A stretch of 6,300 nt of DNA from Candidatus Nomurabacteria bacterium (GCA_943349725.1 CALQZP010000055.1:1-6300); one strand, 5' to 3'; numbered from the stretch's first letter, positions 1-5,490 are shown. Made by a program: numbers and translations. Notes: a model not told the origin generated them from the letters alone.

Positions 1-2
1 CT

Positions 3-434
3 ACGGCAATGGGTATTGCGGTGCTGTGGGGGCTACGCACGCAGTGGCGGATAAATCGTCTACTCAAGGGCAAAAGCGGGAAAACGCTTGAGGATACCAT
101 TGTCAAAAACGCGAGTGATATTGAAAAGCTGAACGATTTTCGCAAGGAGCTTGAAACCTATTTGGAAACCGTTGAAAAGCGTATTGGTCAAAGTATTCGA
201 GGTGTTGGCACGGTCCGCTTTAATCCGTTCAAGGGGAATGGCGAAGGCGGAAGCCAGAGCTTCGCGACAGCACTTGTTGATGAAAAAGAAAACGGCGTGG
301 TACTTTCTACCCTCTTTATACGCGAGAGAGTCGGCGTGTATGCAAAGCCACTGACTAATGGAAAATCGGAATACGAACTGACCGAAGAAGAGAAAGAAGC
401 GATCAAACGTGCAGGGCAGAAGATTCGCTCATAA
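3..434 (+). CDS. DUF4446 family protein, 5' end cut by window edge
   Basis: The reading frame is already open at the left edge and ends with TAA at 432-434. An in-frame ATG at 9 exists, but the protein would then begin in the middle of a hydrophobic stretch (GIAVLWGL) followed by basic residues. That is the end of the single N-terminal membrane helix typical of DUF4446, so the true start is probably outside the window. A helical region (LEDTIVKNASDIEKLN to VEKRIGQ) could form a short coiled coil. The signature core follows: VRFNPFKGNGEGGSQSFATALVDEKENGVVLSTLFIRERVGVYAKP, cited here in parts as GTVRFNPF, GGSQSF, NGVVLSTL and VYAKPL, ending with LTEEEKEAIKRA. The family is small, membrane-anchored and of unknown function, common in Firmicutes and CPR bacteria. 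It lies upstream of infB on the same strand, separated by 131 bp of repeat-rich DNA. Family assignment is firm; the function is unknown. Confidence 0.85.
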   Translation, partial: TAMGIAVLWGLRTQWRINRLLKGKSGKTLEDTIVKNASDIEKLNDFRKELETYLETVEKRIGQSIRGVGTVRFNPFKGNGEGGSQSFATALVDEKENGVVLSTLFIRERVGVYAKPLTNGKSEYELTEEEKEAIKRAGQKIRS

Positions 435-537
435 TTTCTAATTATCTAATTTTTAATTCACCTAATAAAATTTCCAATTCTTAAATTAGAAATTTAGTAT
501 TTTATTAGAAATTAGGTAATTAGGTGAATTAGAAATT
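433..537. repeat. AT-rich spacer of repeated/inverted words
   Basis: The gap between the DUF4446 gene and infB is built almost wholly from the word attagaaatt. It occurs directly at 485-494, 504-513 and 528-537, and inverted at 433-442. A second pair, aattcacctaat at 455-466 and its exact reverse complement at 519-530, can close a large hairpin. The outer pairings overlap, so several folds compete. No T-tract follows a GC-rich stem, so this is not a standard terminator. No convincing promoter for infB is visible. Confidence 0.7.
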
Positions 538-565
538 CCACGACAACCTGCTGTCACAAAATAAA

Positions 566-2089
566 ATGACTAAAACTGACCAAAAAACAATACCGACACA
601 AAAAAACCCTCGCCCACCAGTCGTGGCGGTATTGGGTCATATTGACCATGGTAAGTCAACGCTTTTGGATTACATCCGAAAGACGAATGTGGTGGAAGGA
701 GAGGCGGGCGGTATCACCCAACACCTCGGTGCCTACGAAGTCGTACACACGACTAAAGATGGAAAGACAAACCATATCACCTTTCTTGACACTCCGGGTC
801 ACGAAGCCTTCAAAGGTATTCGAAGTCGCGGAGCAAACGTGGCGGACATCGGCATTTTGATTGTGTCGGCGGAAGAAGGGGTAAAGCCACAAACGATTGA
901 AGCGCTCGGCTCAATCAAAAAAGCGGGTATTCCCTACATAGTCGCCATTACCAAGATTGATAAGCCGGAGGCGAACGTGGAGCGCACCAAACAAAGTCTT
1001 GCGGAGCACGAGATCTATGTGGAAGGATACGGCGGTGATATCCCCTTCACCGCTATCTCAAGTAAGACCGGCGAAGGTGTGAGTGATCTTTTGGACCTTA
1101 TTTTACTTATCGCAGAAATGAGCGACATCCACTCTGAATCCGGAAAGCCCACACAAGCGTACATCATTGAATCGGACATTGATAAAAAGAAAGGCATTTC
1201 CGCAACGCTCATTATCAAAGAAGGAACACTCACACCGGGAGGTTTCTTGGTCGCAGAAAATGCCTTTACGCAAACACGCCGTCTCGAAGATTTTCTGGGG
1301 AAACCACTTGAAAGAGGAGAGCCCGGTCAGCCTGTGCATATCGTCGGATGGAGCGCCGTACCGCCGGTCGGTGCGCTCTGTCGCGTTGTTCACAGTAAGC
1401 GCGAAGCAGAGGAACTGATACTTTCCGAAGAAGCAAAAAAGAAACAGCGTCCCAACAACACCGCAACCACACTTCTTATAGAAACCACACTTCTCCCGCT
1501 TGTTATAAAAGCGGACACCGGAGGAAGTCTTGAGGCTGTTGAGGCCGAAGTGTTGAAACAGGCAACCGACAAAGTGACCATCAAGGTGGTAGCAAAAGGT
1601 ATCGGCTCCATCAGCGAGAGCGACCTCAAGAGTGCGTCAGGAAGCGGAAACCCCGCGATTGTCGGCTTCAATGTCAGCTTAGACCCTCAAGCAAAAGGTA
1701 TCATCGAGCGAGGTGGCGTCAACGTGCAAACCTTTGCCATTATTTACAAGCTTGGCGAATGGGTCGCGGAGCTCGTCAAGACCCGTACGCCAAAGGTAAC
1801 GGTGGTAACGGTTAAGGCAACGATAAAGGTCTTAAAAATCTTTACGACGGAAAAGGACAAACAGGTGATTGGCGGTAAAGTAACCGATGGAGAAATAGCA
1901 AGTGGCGATGAGTTTAACATTTTGCGGAGAACGACTCCCATTGGCAAAGGGCGCGTGCGAGAACTTCAACGACTGAAGGAAAAGGTTTCCTCGGTCCCTG
2001 CAGGCAGTGACTTTGGCACTTTTGTATCCACAAGTATCGGCATTATGCCCGGAGACGAGCTTCAGGTGGTCACCAGCATAGAACAGTAA
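566..2089 (+). CDS. infB: Translation initiation factor IF-2, short form
   Basis: IF-2 is the GTPase that brings initiator fMet-tRNA to the 30S subunit and promotes 50S joining. The GTP-binding domain covers about residues 17-185: G1 GHIDHGKST (24-32), the switch I GGITQHLGAYEV (48-59), G3 DTPGH (75-79), G4 TKID (129-132) and G5 SSK (165-167). A beta-barrel domain II follows (about 190-285), then the IF-2 domain 3 (about 315-410; GGSLEAVEAEVL, ISESDL, IVGFNV, IIYKLGEWV), and a C-terminal fMet-tRNA-binding barrel (about 415-507, ending GIMPGDELQVV). At 507 residues it lacks the N-terminal IF2_N domains of E. coli (890 aa) and B. subtilis (about 716 aa) proteins. Only 16 residues precede the G domain. 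G4 has Thr where most IF-2s have Asn (NKID). The ATG at 566 is the only sensible start; no Shine-Dalgarno lies before it. It precedes rbfA, as in many bacteria. Confidence 0.97.
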   Translation: MTKTDQKTIPTQKNPRPPVVAVLGHIDHGKSTLLDYIRKTNVVEGEAGGITQHLGAYEVVHTTKDGKTNHITFLDTPGHEAFKGIRSRGANVADIGILIVSAEEGVKPQTIEALGSIKKAGIPYIVAITKIDKPEANVERTKQSLAEHEIYVEGYGGDIPFTAISSKTGEGVSDLLDLILLIAEMSDIHSESGKPTQAYIIESDIDKKKGISATLIIKEGTLTPGGFLVAENAFTQTRRLEDFLGKPLERGEPGQPVHIVGWSAVPPVGALCRVVHSKREAEELILSEEAKKKQRPNNTATTLLIETTLLPLVIKADTGGSLEAVEAEVLKQATDKVTIKVVAKGIGSISESDLKSASGSGNPAIVGFNVSLDPQAKGIIERGGVNVQTFAIIYKLGEWVAELVKTRTPKVTVVTVKATIKVLKIFTTEKDKQVIGGKVTDGEIASGDEFNILRRTTPIGKGRVRELQRLKEKVSSVPAGSDFGTFVSTSIGIMPGDELQVVTSIEQ

Positions 2090-2091
2090 AA

Positions 2092-2267
2092 CCAATCTAC
2101 AAATGACCACCAATCTACCAATACCTACCAATCCGAACTTCGCGGCCTTATTCGTAGGTATCCGCCCGGATGAATGGAGTCATCCATTTGGACGGGTTCG
2201 CTCATTCGTTCAATTCGCATTCTTATTTGTAGGTATTCGCAGATTAGTATCAGAGACGGATTAGTAT
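2092..2267. repeat. infB-rbfA spacer of repeated words and small hairpins
   Basis: This spacer holds no gene. Its first part repeats ccaatctac-type words (2092-2132). The word aatacctaccaat (2120-2132) recurs inverted with one mismatch at 2225-2237. The nonamer gattagtat is repeated at 2242-2250 and 2259-2267, just before the rbfA start. A small hairpin pairs ggatga (2168-2173) with tcatcc (2180-2185). The 16-mer at 2160-2175 (atccgcccggatgaat) reappears inverted at 6058-6073, inside the repeat element near the right end of the window. Confidence 0.65.
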
Positions 2268-2269
2268 TT

Positions 2270-2593
2270 ATGAAAACAGAACGGTCAGAAAAAATGCGGG
2301 AGGCGATACGGCACGCAGCTGCGGAATTTCTCGCAACCGAGTCAAACCGAACCTCACTTATTACGGTGACGGGCATTCAGCTTTCACCAAAAGGTGACCG
2401 TGCGACCGTACTCATCACGGTGTTTCCCAATGAGAAAGAAAAAGAGGCCATTGCCTTTGCCGCCCGCCAAGGCGGAGCACTTCGCGACTTCATTGGAAAG
2501 CGAATTTCGCTTCAGTACATTCCTCGTATTTCCTTTGCAATTGATATCGGCGAAAAGAACCGCCAAAAAATGGACCAGCTTTTAGCCTCCTAG
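2270..2593 (+). CDS. rbfA: 30S ribosome-binding factor RbfA
   Basis: RbfA is a small single-KH-domain protein that binds the 30S subunit and assists late 16S rRNA maturation and cold adaptation. From the ATG at 2270 the product is 107 residues, close to the usual bacterial size (about 110-130). It has an opening helix (MREAIRHAAAEFLATES), a first strand ITVTGIQLSPKGDRATVLITVF, the helix containing GGALRDFIGKRI (about residues 67-80), and the typical closing strand-helix IPRISFAIDIGEKNRQKMDQLL. The frame stays open up to an ATG at 2174, but the 32 extra residues would be encoded by spacer repeats and have no counterpart in the family, so 2270 is preferred. No strong Shine-Dalgarno is visible. 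The gene lies 180 bp after infB, keeping the conserved infB-rbfA order. Confidence 0.92.
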   Translation: MKTERSEKMREAIRHAAAEFLATESNRTSLITVTGIQLSPKGDRATVLITVFPNEKEKEAIAFAARQGGALRDFIGKRISLQYIPRISFAIDIGEKNRQKMDQLLAS

Positions 2594-2616
2594 AAAAAAG
2601 ACTGCCAGTGCGGTAT

Positions 2617-2628
2617 TGTATGCATACA
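2617..2628. repeat. Perfect 12-bp palindrome
   Basis: The sequence tgtatgcataca is its own reverse complement. It sits 24 bases after the rbfA stop codon and just outside the MITE-like element. It could be a protein-binding site or a chance palindrome; nothing in the sequence decides this. Confidence 0.4.
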
Positions 2629-2630
2629 TT

Positions 2631-2774
2631 CTCCCTTTCTTAAAGGGAGGTGCTGAAATGGTCGTAGACCACCGTTAGGGGGAGGTCCGCCAGCTGGCGG
2701 ATTAACTCCTCTCTATGGGCGAGCTCGCCCCGAGCTTTAGCCGGCCTATCGGCCCCCCCTTTAGGAAAGGAGGA
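2631..2774. mobile_element. MITE-like palindromic repeat element (non-coding)
   Basis: This is a block of about 144 bp with related inverted ends. The left end (ctccctttcttaaagggagg) resembles the reverse complement of the right end (2754-2774), and each end is itself self-complementary. At the left, 2631-2638 pairs with 2642-2649, an 8-bp stem. Between the ends lie tggtc/gacca (2659-2671), a perfect 16-bp palindrome tccgccagctggcgga (2686-2701), a perfect 14-bp palindrome gggcgagctcgccc (2717-2730) and a ggcc/ggcc hairpin (2743-2754). There is no transposase and no credible reading frame. It resembles the short, non-autonomous intergenic repeats common in CPR genomes. Mobility is inferred from the shape only. 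Confidence 0.55.
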
Positions 2775-2789
2775 ATGAAAAAGGGCTAA

Positions 2790-2823
2790 TCCGCGGAGGC
2801 GGACGCCCGACCGCCAAAGGCGG
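2790..2823. repeat. Two GC-rich hairpin words before tRNA-Cys
   Basis: tccgc/gcgga (2790-2794 with 2799-2803) and ccgcc/ggcgg (2811-2815 with 2819-2823, loop aaa) form two small adjacent hairpins. They use the same tccgcc/ggcgga vocabulary as the palindrome at 2686-2701, so they may be a decayed extension of the neighbouring element. They end six bases before tRNA-Cys. Confidence 0.45.
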
Positions 2824-2828
2824 TTTAG

Positions 2829-2900
2829 GGCCACGTAGAAAAGTGGTAATTCGGAGATCTGCAAAATCTCTATGCGGGAGTTCGATTCTCCCCGTGGCCT
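2829..2900 (+). tRNA. tRNA-Cys (anticodon GCA)
   Basis: A full cloverleaf can be drawn. The 7-bp acceptor stem is ggccacg (2829-2835) with cgtggcc (2893-2899). The D arm is weak (gaaa/ttc, three pairs). The anticodon stem is gagat/atctc (2854-2858 with 2866-2870) around loop ctgcaaa, giving anticodon GCA at 2861-2863. A five-base variable loop follows, then the T stem gggag/ctccc (2876-2880 with 2888-2892) around ttcgatt. The discriminator is T at 2900, the U73 identity base expected for tRNA-Cys. CCA is not encoded and must be added after transcription. Confidence 0.95.
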
Positions 2901-2909
2901 CCCTCGAAT

Positions 2910-2974
2910 AGCTGTTAGGTTCTAGTTTTTAGGTTCTAGACTTTCAAGCGACTAGAAGCTAGAAGCTAACAGCT
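2910..2974. repeat. Spacer inverted repeat between tRNA-Cys and tRNA-Leu
   Basis: Arms 2910-2925 (agctgttaggttctag) and 2959-2974 (ctagaagctaacagct) are reverse complements apart from one mismatch (2919/2965), giving a 16-bp-arm hairpin. The words ggttctag and ctagaagct are also repeated within it. There is no T-tract after it, so it may separate or help process the two tRNAs rather than terminate. It could equally be one of the repeat words that fill spacers across this window. Confidence 0.6.
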
Positions 2975-2980
2975 TCTTGA

Positions 2981-3063
2981 GCCCGGGTGGCGGAACTGGT
3001 ATACGCGCGACACTTAAAATGTCGTCCCCAAAAGGGATGTGGGTCCGATTCCCACCCCGGGCA
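2981..3063 (+). tRNA. tRNA-Leu (anticodon TAA)
   Basis: This is a class II tRNA. The acceptor stem is gcccggg (2981-2987) with cccgggc (3056-3062) and the discriminator is A (3063). The anticodon stem is cgaca/tgtcg (3008-3012 with 3020-3024) around cttaaaa, giving anticodon TAA at 3014-3016. A long variable arm (3025-3038, tccc/ggga) marks it as Leu-type. The T stem is gtggg/cccac (3039-3043 with 3051-3055). The T loop reads tccgatt: position 55, nearly always T (pseudouridine), is C. CCA is not encoded. A GTG start codon follows four bases after the end. Confidence 0.94.
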
Positions 3064-3067
3064 CTGT

Positions 3068-3745
3068 GTGAAAAAATCTCTTTTTCTTTCGTCTTCAAGT
3101 CTCAAACTCATCGCCATCATAGCGATGCTTGCCGACCATGTCGGCCTCCTTTTTTTTCCCCACGATCTTCTCTGGCGTATTGTCGGAAGACTCGCCTTCC
3201 CTCTTTTTGCGTTTCTCATTGCCGAGGGCTTCGAACGAACAAGTAACGTGCGAAATTATTTCTTTCGGCTTCTTGGGTTTGCCGTTATTTCACAGCTTGT
3301 TTACTCTCCTTTCAACCACGCAGCAGGTGACACACTCTCCACACTTAATATCTTCTTTACACTCGCGGGTGGCCTTCTCGCACTTATACTCTGGAACCGC
3401 CTTTCTTTTTTTTCGTCTATCCCAGCGATTATCATCATCTGCGTATTCGCGGATTTCGCCTCGTTTGACTACGGCTCATACGGGATTTTGACGGTACTCC
3501 TTAGTCGTCTGGCACTCACTTATCGAGCGTTTGGTCTTCCCACGTTATTTATTTTCCCCTACGCGGTGACGATCTTCCGTTTCGTACTCGGAACACTCTC
3601 TATTCAATCATTCGCCTCAATGAGCGTTCCACTTATCGCTACCTACAACGGAGAACGCGGATTTGCGCTTCCCAGAAAACTTCTTTACTGGTTCTACCCC
3701 CTTCATTTACTTATCCTTCTGTCTATCTGGTACTTCATGCATTAG
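3068..3745 (+). CDS. TraX-family integral membrane protein
   Basis: TraX proteins (PF05857) are polytopic membrane proteins. The F-plasmid member N-acetylates pilin; chromosomal members are mostly uncharacterised and are presumed acyl- or acetyltransferases. The product is 225 residues with about six or seven hydrophobic segments. Family signatures are the opening LKLIAIIAMLADHVG (about residues 12-26, with the D-H pair at 23-24), GRLAFPLFAFLIAEGFERT (40-58), ISQLVYSPF, a central LNIFFTLAGGLLAL and the C-terminal RKLLYWFYPLHLLIL. The frame is open back to an ATG at 2987, but that lies inside tRNA-Leu. The ATG at 3125 would remove half of the first helix. GTG at 3068 is therefore the start, only four bases after the tRNA and without a Shine-Dalgarno. 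Co-transcription with tRNA-Leu seems likely. No conjugation genes are nearby, so a pilin substrate should not be assumed. Confidence 0.88.
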   Translation: MKKSLFLSSSSLKLIAIIAMLADHVGLLFFPHDLLWRIVGRLAFPLFAFLIAEGFERTSNVRNYFFRLLGFAVISQLVYSPFNHAAGDTLSTLNIFFTLAGGLLALILWNRLSFFSSIPAIIIICVFADFASFDYGSYGILTVLLSRLALTYRAFGLPTLFIFPYAVTIFRFVLGTLSIQSFASMSVPLIATYNGERGFALPRKLLYWFYPLHLLILLSIWYFMH

Positions 3746-3783
3746 TTTTGTATACTGCCGACATATCTTTCTCTAATCTTATT

Positions 3784-3832
3784 CGTAGCTATTCGTATCT
3801 TCGCCCTCCTCCGCACAAAGCTACGGACGGGC
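3784..3832. repeat. Spacer hairpin between TraX-like and ATP-grasp genes
   Basis: The 108-bp spacer holds repeated ttcgta words and nested inverted repeats. cgtagct (3784-3790) is matched by agctacg (3819-3825). Alternatively gccc (3803-3806) and tccg (3810-3813) pair with gggc (3829-3832) and cgga (3824-3827). These two folds compete for 3824-3825. No T-tract follows, so a terminator call is not supported. Confidence 0.5.
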
Positions 3833-3835
3833 AAG

Positions 3836-3841
3836 TATAAT
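3836..3841 (+). promoter_or_regulatory. Candidate -10 box (TATAAT) of the ATP-grasp gene
   Basis: A perfect TATAAT ends 12 bases before the ATG at 3854. If it is a real -10 box, transcription would begin roughly 5-6 bases before the start codon, giving an essentially leaderless mRNA. That fits the absence of a Shine-Dalgarno. No good -35 box lies 16-18 bases upstream; that space is occupied by the spacer hairpin. Tentative. Confidence 0.4.
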
Positions 3842-3853
3842 TCGTATTTTCGT

Positions 3854-5071
3854 ATGTTATTAGGTCAAAAACCATGCAAAGAGTGTGAACCGGCGCAAGT
3901 CAATCACTTCGTGATGCGTACCTCCTCCTATATGGGGCTGTTCATTAAGCCTCTGCTAAAGCCCCTAGACTTCTTCACGCGTATTATTCTCCCCCCCCGC
4001 TCGTTCTCCTGGTTTGATATTGTTGGTCCGCGAGTCCTCCGTATTCTTGTCTTTCTGCGTATCGGAAAATTTGAAACTAAACCGAACAAAAGCGACAGCG
4101 ACCGCACCCGCTGTTTTTGGGAAGAGGCAACAAGACGCGGAATTGAAATGGTTATGTACCGCTGTGGTCCTGTTAAAGACCTCTTTATCGCGAAGTATGG
4201 TAAGAGAACTATTTGCTTTGACGGACTTCCTCGCCCCGCGGGTCCGGAAGCAACCTCACTCTACTGGATGGACAACAAACCCTTAATGCGCACACATTTT
4301 GGTAAAGCGGGTATCCCTATTGCGGAAGGCGCGCACGCTTTTTTTGAAAAACGAGCAAAGGAGATCTTCCATTCACTTACGAAGCCGGTCATTGTAAAAC
4401 CGTATAGCGGTTCCCGAAGCCGTCACACCACTATTCACCTTGAAACGGAGGACGAGTTCTTGAAGGCGTTTAGAAGTGCCAAGGTACTTTCACCACTTGC
4501 TCTTGTTGAAGAGGAGCTTGAAGGGTTTGTACACCGTGGCGCCCTTATTGGGGGCAAACTCGTGGCGGTAATGCGCAGAGAGCCTCCGCACGTTACCTCC
4601 GACGGGACGCATACGGTTCGCGAACTTGTGGACGAGGAGAACAAGCGAAAGATGCGTCACGGTGCCACCTTTCACACCATTGCGGACGGCCCCGAAGCGG
4701 ACATGGAACTTGCACGACAAAAGCTGTCGTGGAGTAGTGTCCCTAAAAAAGGCACGCTTGTGACGCTTAATCAAAAAGTAAGTCGAGGTATCGGCGCAAG
4801 TACGACCGACCTTACGGACGAGATACACCCGGAGAATCGGAAACTATTGGAGAAAATTGGCGAGGTGCTGGCGGACCCGCTCGTGGGTGTGGACTTTATT
4901 ATGAACGACGTGCGGATTCCCTGGCAGAGCCAGAAACGTGCAGGTGTCATAGAGTGCAACTCCCTCCCGTTTATTGACCTACACCACTATCCACTCTTCG
5001 GAAAGCCACGCAATGTCGCAGGTGCTCTATGGGATATTATCTTCCCTGATAGTGCGACACCATATAAATGA
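3854..5071 (+). CDS. ATP-grasp ligase, cyanophycin-synthetase-like, no Mur-ligase domain
   Basis: ATP-grasp enzymes activate a carboxylate as an acylphosphate and join it to an amine, making peptide-like bonds. Residues 1-130 (MLLGQKPCKEC..., with a Cys-x-x-Cys at 8-11 and a conserved-looking RCGPVKDLF and FDGLPRP) are not recognised. The ATP-grasp fold follows: the entry region DNKPLMRTHFGKAGIPIAEG (140-159), a nucleotide-binding lysine in PVIVKPYSGSRS (178-189; K182), the hinge VEEELEG (218-224), the CphA/GshAB-like block GGKLVAVMRREPPHV then DGTHTVRELV (233-259), VPKKGTLV (296-303), DLTDEIHP (319-326), and metal-site residues in GVDF (D347) and VIECN (E367, N369). The closing HHYP/FGKPRNV also matches that group. 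The 405-residue product lacks the C-terminal Mur-ligase half of true cyanophycin synthetase (about 870 aa), and its Gly-rich loop is replaced by SGSRSRHTT. The substrate is unknown; polymer synthesis is not implied. The start is uncertain: ATG 3854 is the longest, with alternatives at 3914 and 3932. Confidence 0.8.
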   Translation: MLLGQKPCKECEPAQVNHFVMRTSSYMGLFIKPLLKPLDFFTRIILPPRSFSWFDIVGPRVLRILVFLRIGKFETKPNKSDSDRTRCFWEEATRRGIEMVMYRCGPVKDLFIAKYGKRTICFDGLPRPAGPEATSLYWMDNKPLMRTHFGKAGIPIAEGAHAFFEKRAKEIFHSLTKPVIVKPYSGSRSRHTTIHLETEDEFLKAFRSAKVLSPLALVEEELEGFVHRGALIGGKLVAVMRREPPHVTSDGTHTVRELVDEENKRKMRHGATFHTIADGPEADMELARQKLSWSSVPKKGTLVTLNQKVSRGIGASTTDLTDEIHPENRKLLEKIGEVLADPLVGVDFIMNDVRIPWQSQKRAGVIECNSLPFIDLHHYPLFGKPRNVAGALWDIIFPDSATPYK

Positions 5072-5112
5072 ATTGTACCAAGTAATGCCGATAGGCATTA
5101 CTTGGTACAATT
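5071..5112 (+). terminator. Perfect 19-bp-stem hairpin at the ATP-grasp stop codon
   Basis: Arm 5071-5089 and arm 5094-5112 are exact reverse complements around the loop gata. The first base is the final A of the TGA stop codon. Its position suggests a transcription stop or 3'-end-protecting hairpin, but the stem is AT-rich and no U-tract follows (the next bases are ggcgcc). A bidirectional palindromic repeat or a recombination site is an equally fair reading. No gene occupies 5113-5186, which carries a short A-rich stretch. Confidence 0.5.
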
Positions 5113-5148
5113 GGCGCCCACAGATAGTAACAGAGTGAGGGGTACGCC

Positions 5149-5177
5149 TTGAAAAAGAATGCAAAAAAAGTTACTCT
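5149..5177 (+). promoter_or_regulatory. Weak candidate promoter for tRNA-Lys
   Basis: TTGAAA (5149-5154) is followed after 17 bases by TACTCT (5172-5177), a 3-of-6 match to the -10 consensus. The predicted start would be about 5184, three bases before the mature tRNA-Lys 5' end, which is typical spacing for a tRNA gene. The weak -10 box keeps this tentative. Confidence 0.3.
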
Positions 5178-5186
5178 ATCCACATC

Positions 5187-5259
5187 CCGCCCATAGCTCA
5201 GCTGGTAGAGCAGATCCCTCTTAAGGATAAGGTCCTAGGTTCGATCCCTAGTGGGCGGA
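5187..5259 (+). tRNA. tRNA-Lys (anticodon CTT)
   Basis: The acceptor stem is ccgccca (5187-5193) with tgggcgg (5252-5258) and the discriminator is A (5259). The D arm is gctc/gagc (5196-5199 with 5208-5211) with loop agctggta. The anticodon stem is gatcc/ggata (5213-5217 with 5225-5229) around ctcttaa, giving anticodon CTT at 5220-5222. The T stem is ctagg/cctag (5235-5239 with 5247-5251) around ttcgatc. Two oddities: the first pair is C1-G72 rather than the usual G1-C72, and the top anticodon-stem pair (27-43) is a G-A mismatch. CCA is not encoded. Confidence 0.93.
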
Positions 5260-5272
5260 TAGGAAATAACTG

Positions 5273-5360
5273 GAACTAGAACTTGTAACTAGAACCAAAG
5301 AACAAAACAGTGCCAATAGTACTTAGGGGTTACAGTTATTCAGTTACTTGTTACAGTTAC
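5273..5360. repeat. Repeated words between tRNA-Lys and tRNA-Leu
   Basis: The 112-bp gap between the two tRNAs has no gene. It contains aactagaac twice (5274-5282 and 5287-5295) and the gttacagtta word twice (5330-5339 and 5350-5359), with gttact between. It is another example of spacer DNA built from short repeated words, here using a different word set from the other spacers. Confidence 0.5.
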
Positions 5361-5371
5361 AGTGTGCATCT

Positions 5372-5452
5372 GGGCGGGTGGCGAAATGGTATACGCGCTG
5401 GTTTTAGGAACCAGTGGAGCAATCCGTGGAGGTTCAAGTCCTCTCCCGCCCA
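5372..5452 (+). tRNA. tRNA-Leu (anticodon TAG)
   Basis: This is a class II tRNA. The acceptor stem is gggcggg (5372-5378) with cccgccc (5445-5451) and the discriminator is A (5452). The anticodon stem is ctggt/accag (5398-5402 with 5410-5414) around tttagga, giving anticodon TAG at 5405-5407. A long variable arm (5415-5427, tgga/tcc) follows. The T stem is ggagg/cctct (5428-5432 with 5440-5444) around ttcaagt, with a normal TTC. CCA is not encoded. The 3' strand of its T stem and acceptor stem, plus three following bases, is repeated three more times downstream (see the array at 5440-5927). Confidence 0.95.
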
Positions 5453-5458
5453 CATTTT

Positions 5459-5490
5459 GAAAATCCGCCATCTTGGCGTGATTTTCTTAT
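5459..5490 (+). terminator. Terminator-like hairpin after tRNA-Leu (unit 1)
   Basis: gaaaatc (5459-5465) and cgcc (5466-5469) pair with ggcg (5475-5478) and gattttc (5480-5486), with one bulged T (5479) and loop atctt; ttat follows. The A-run/GC core/T-run design resembles a bidirectional intrinsic terminator. It begins seven bases after the tRNA discriminator. It is also the core of a longer fold in which 5446-5455 pairs perfectly with 5489-5498. Confidence 0.5.

Noticed and set aside
2174..2269. N-terminal extension of RbfA from ATG 2174
   Set aside because: It is encoded by spacer repeats, has no RbfA counterpart and would make the protein longer than usual; ATG 2270 gives a normal length.
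2640..2864. Minus-strand 74-residue open frame
   Set aside because: It runs through the palindromic repeat element and into tRNA-Cys; no family resemblance and no start signal.
2987..3067. Upstream extension of the TraX-like gene to ATG 2987
   Set aside because: These codons lie inside tRNA-Leu(TAA); the family begins near the LKLIAI helix, which GTG 3068 already includes.
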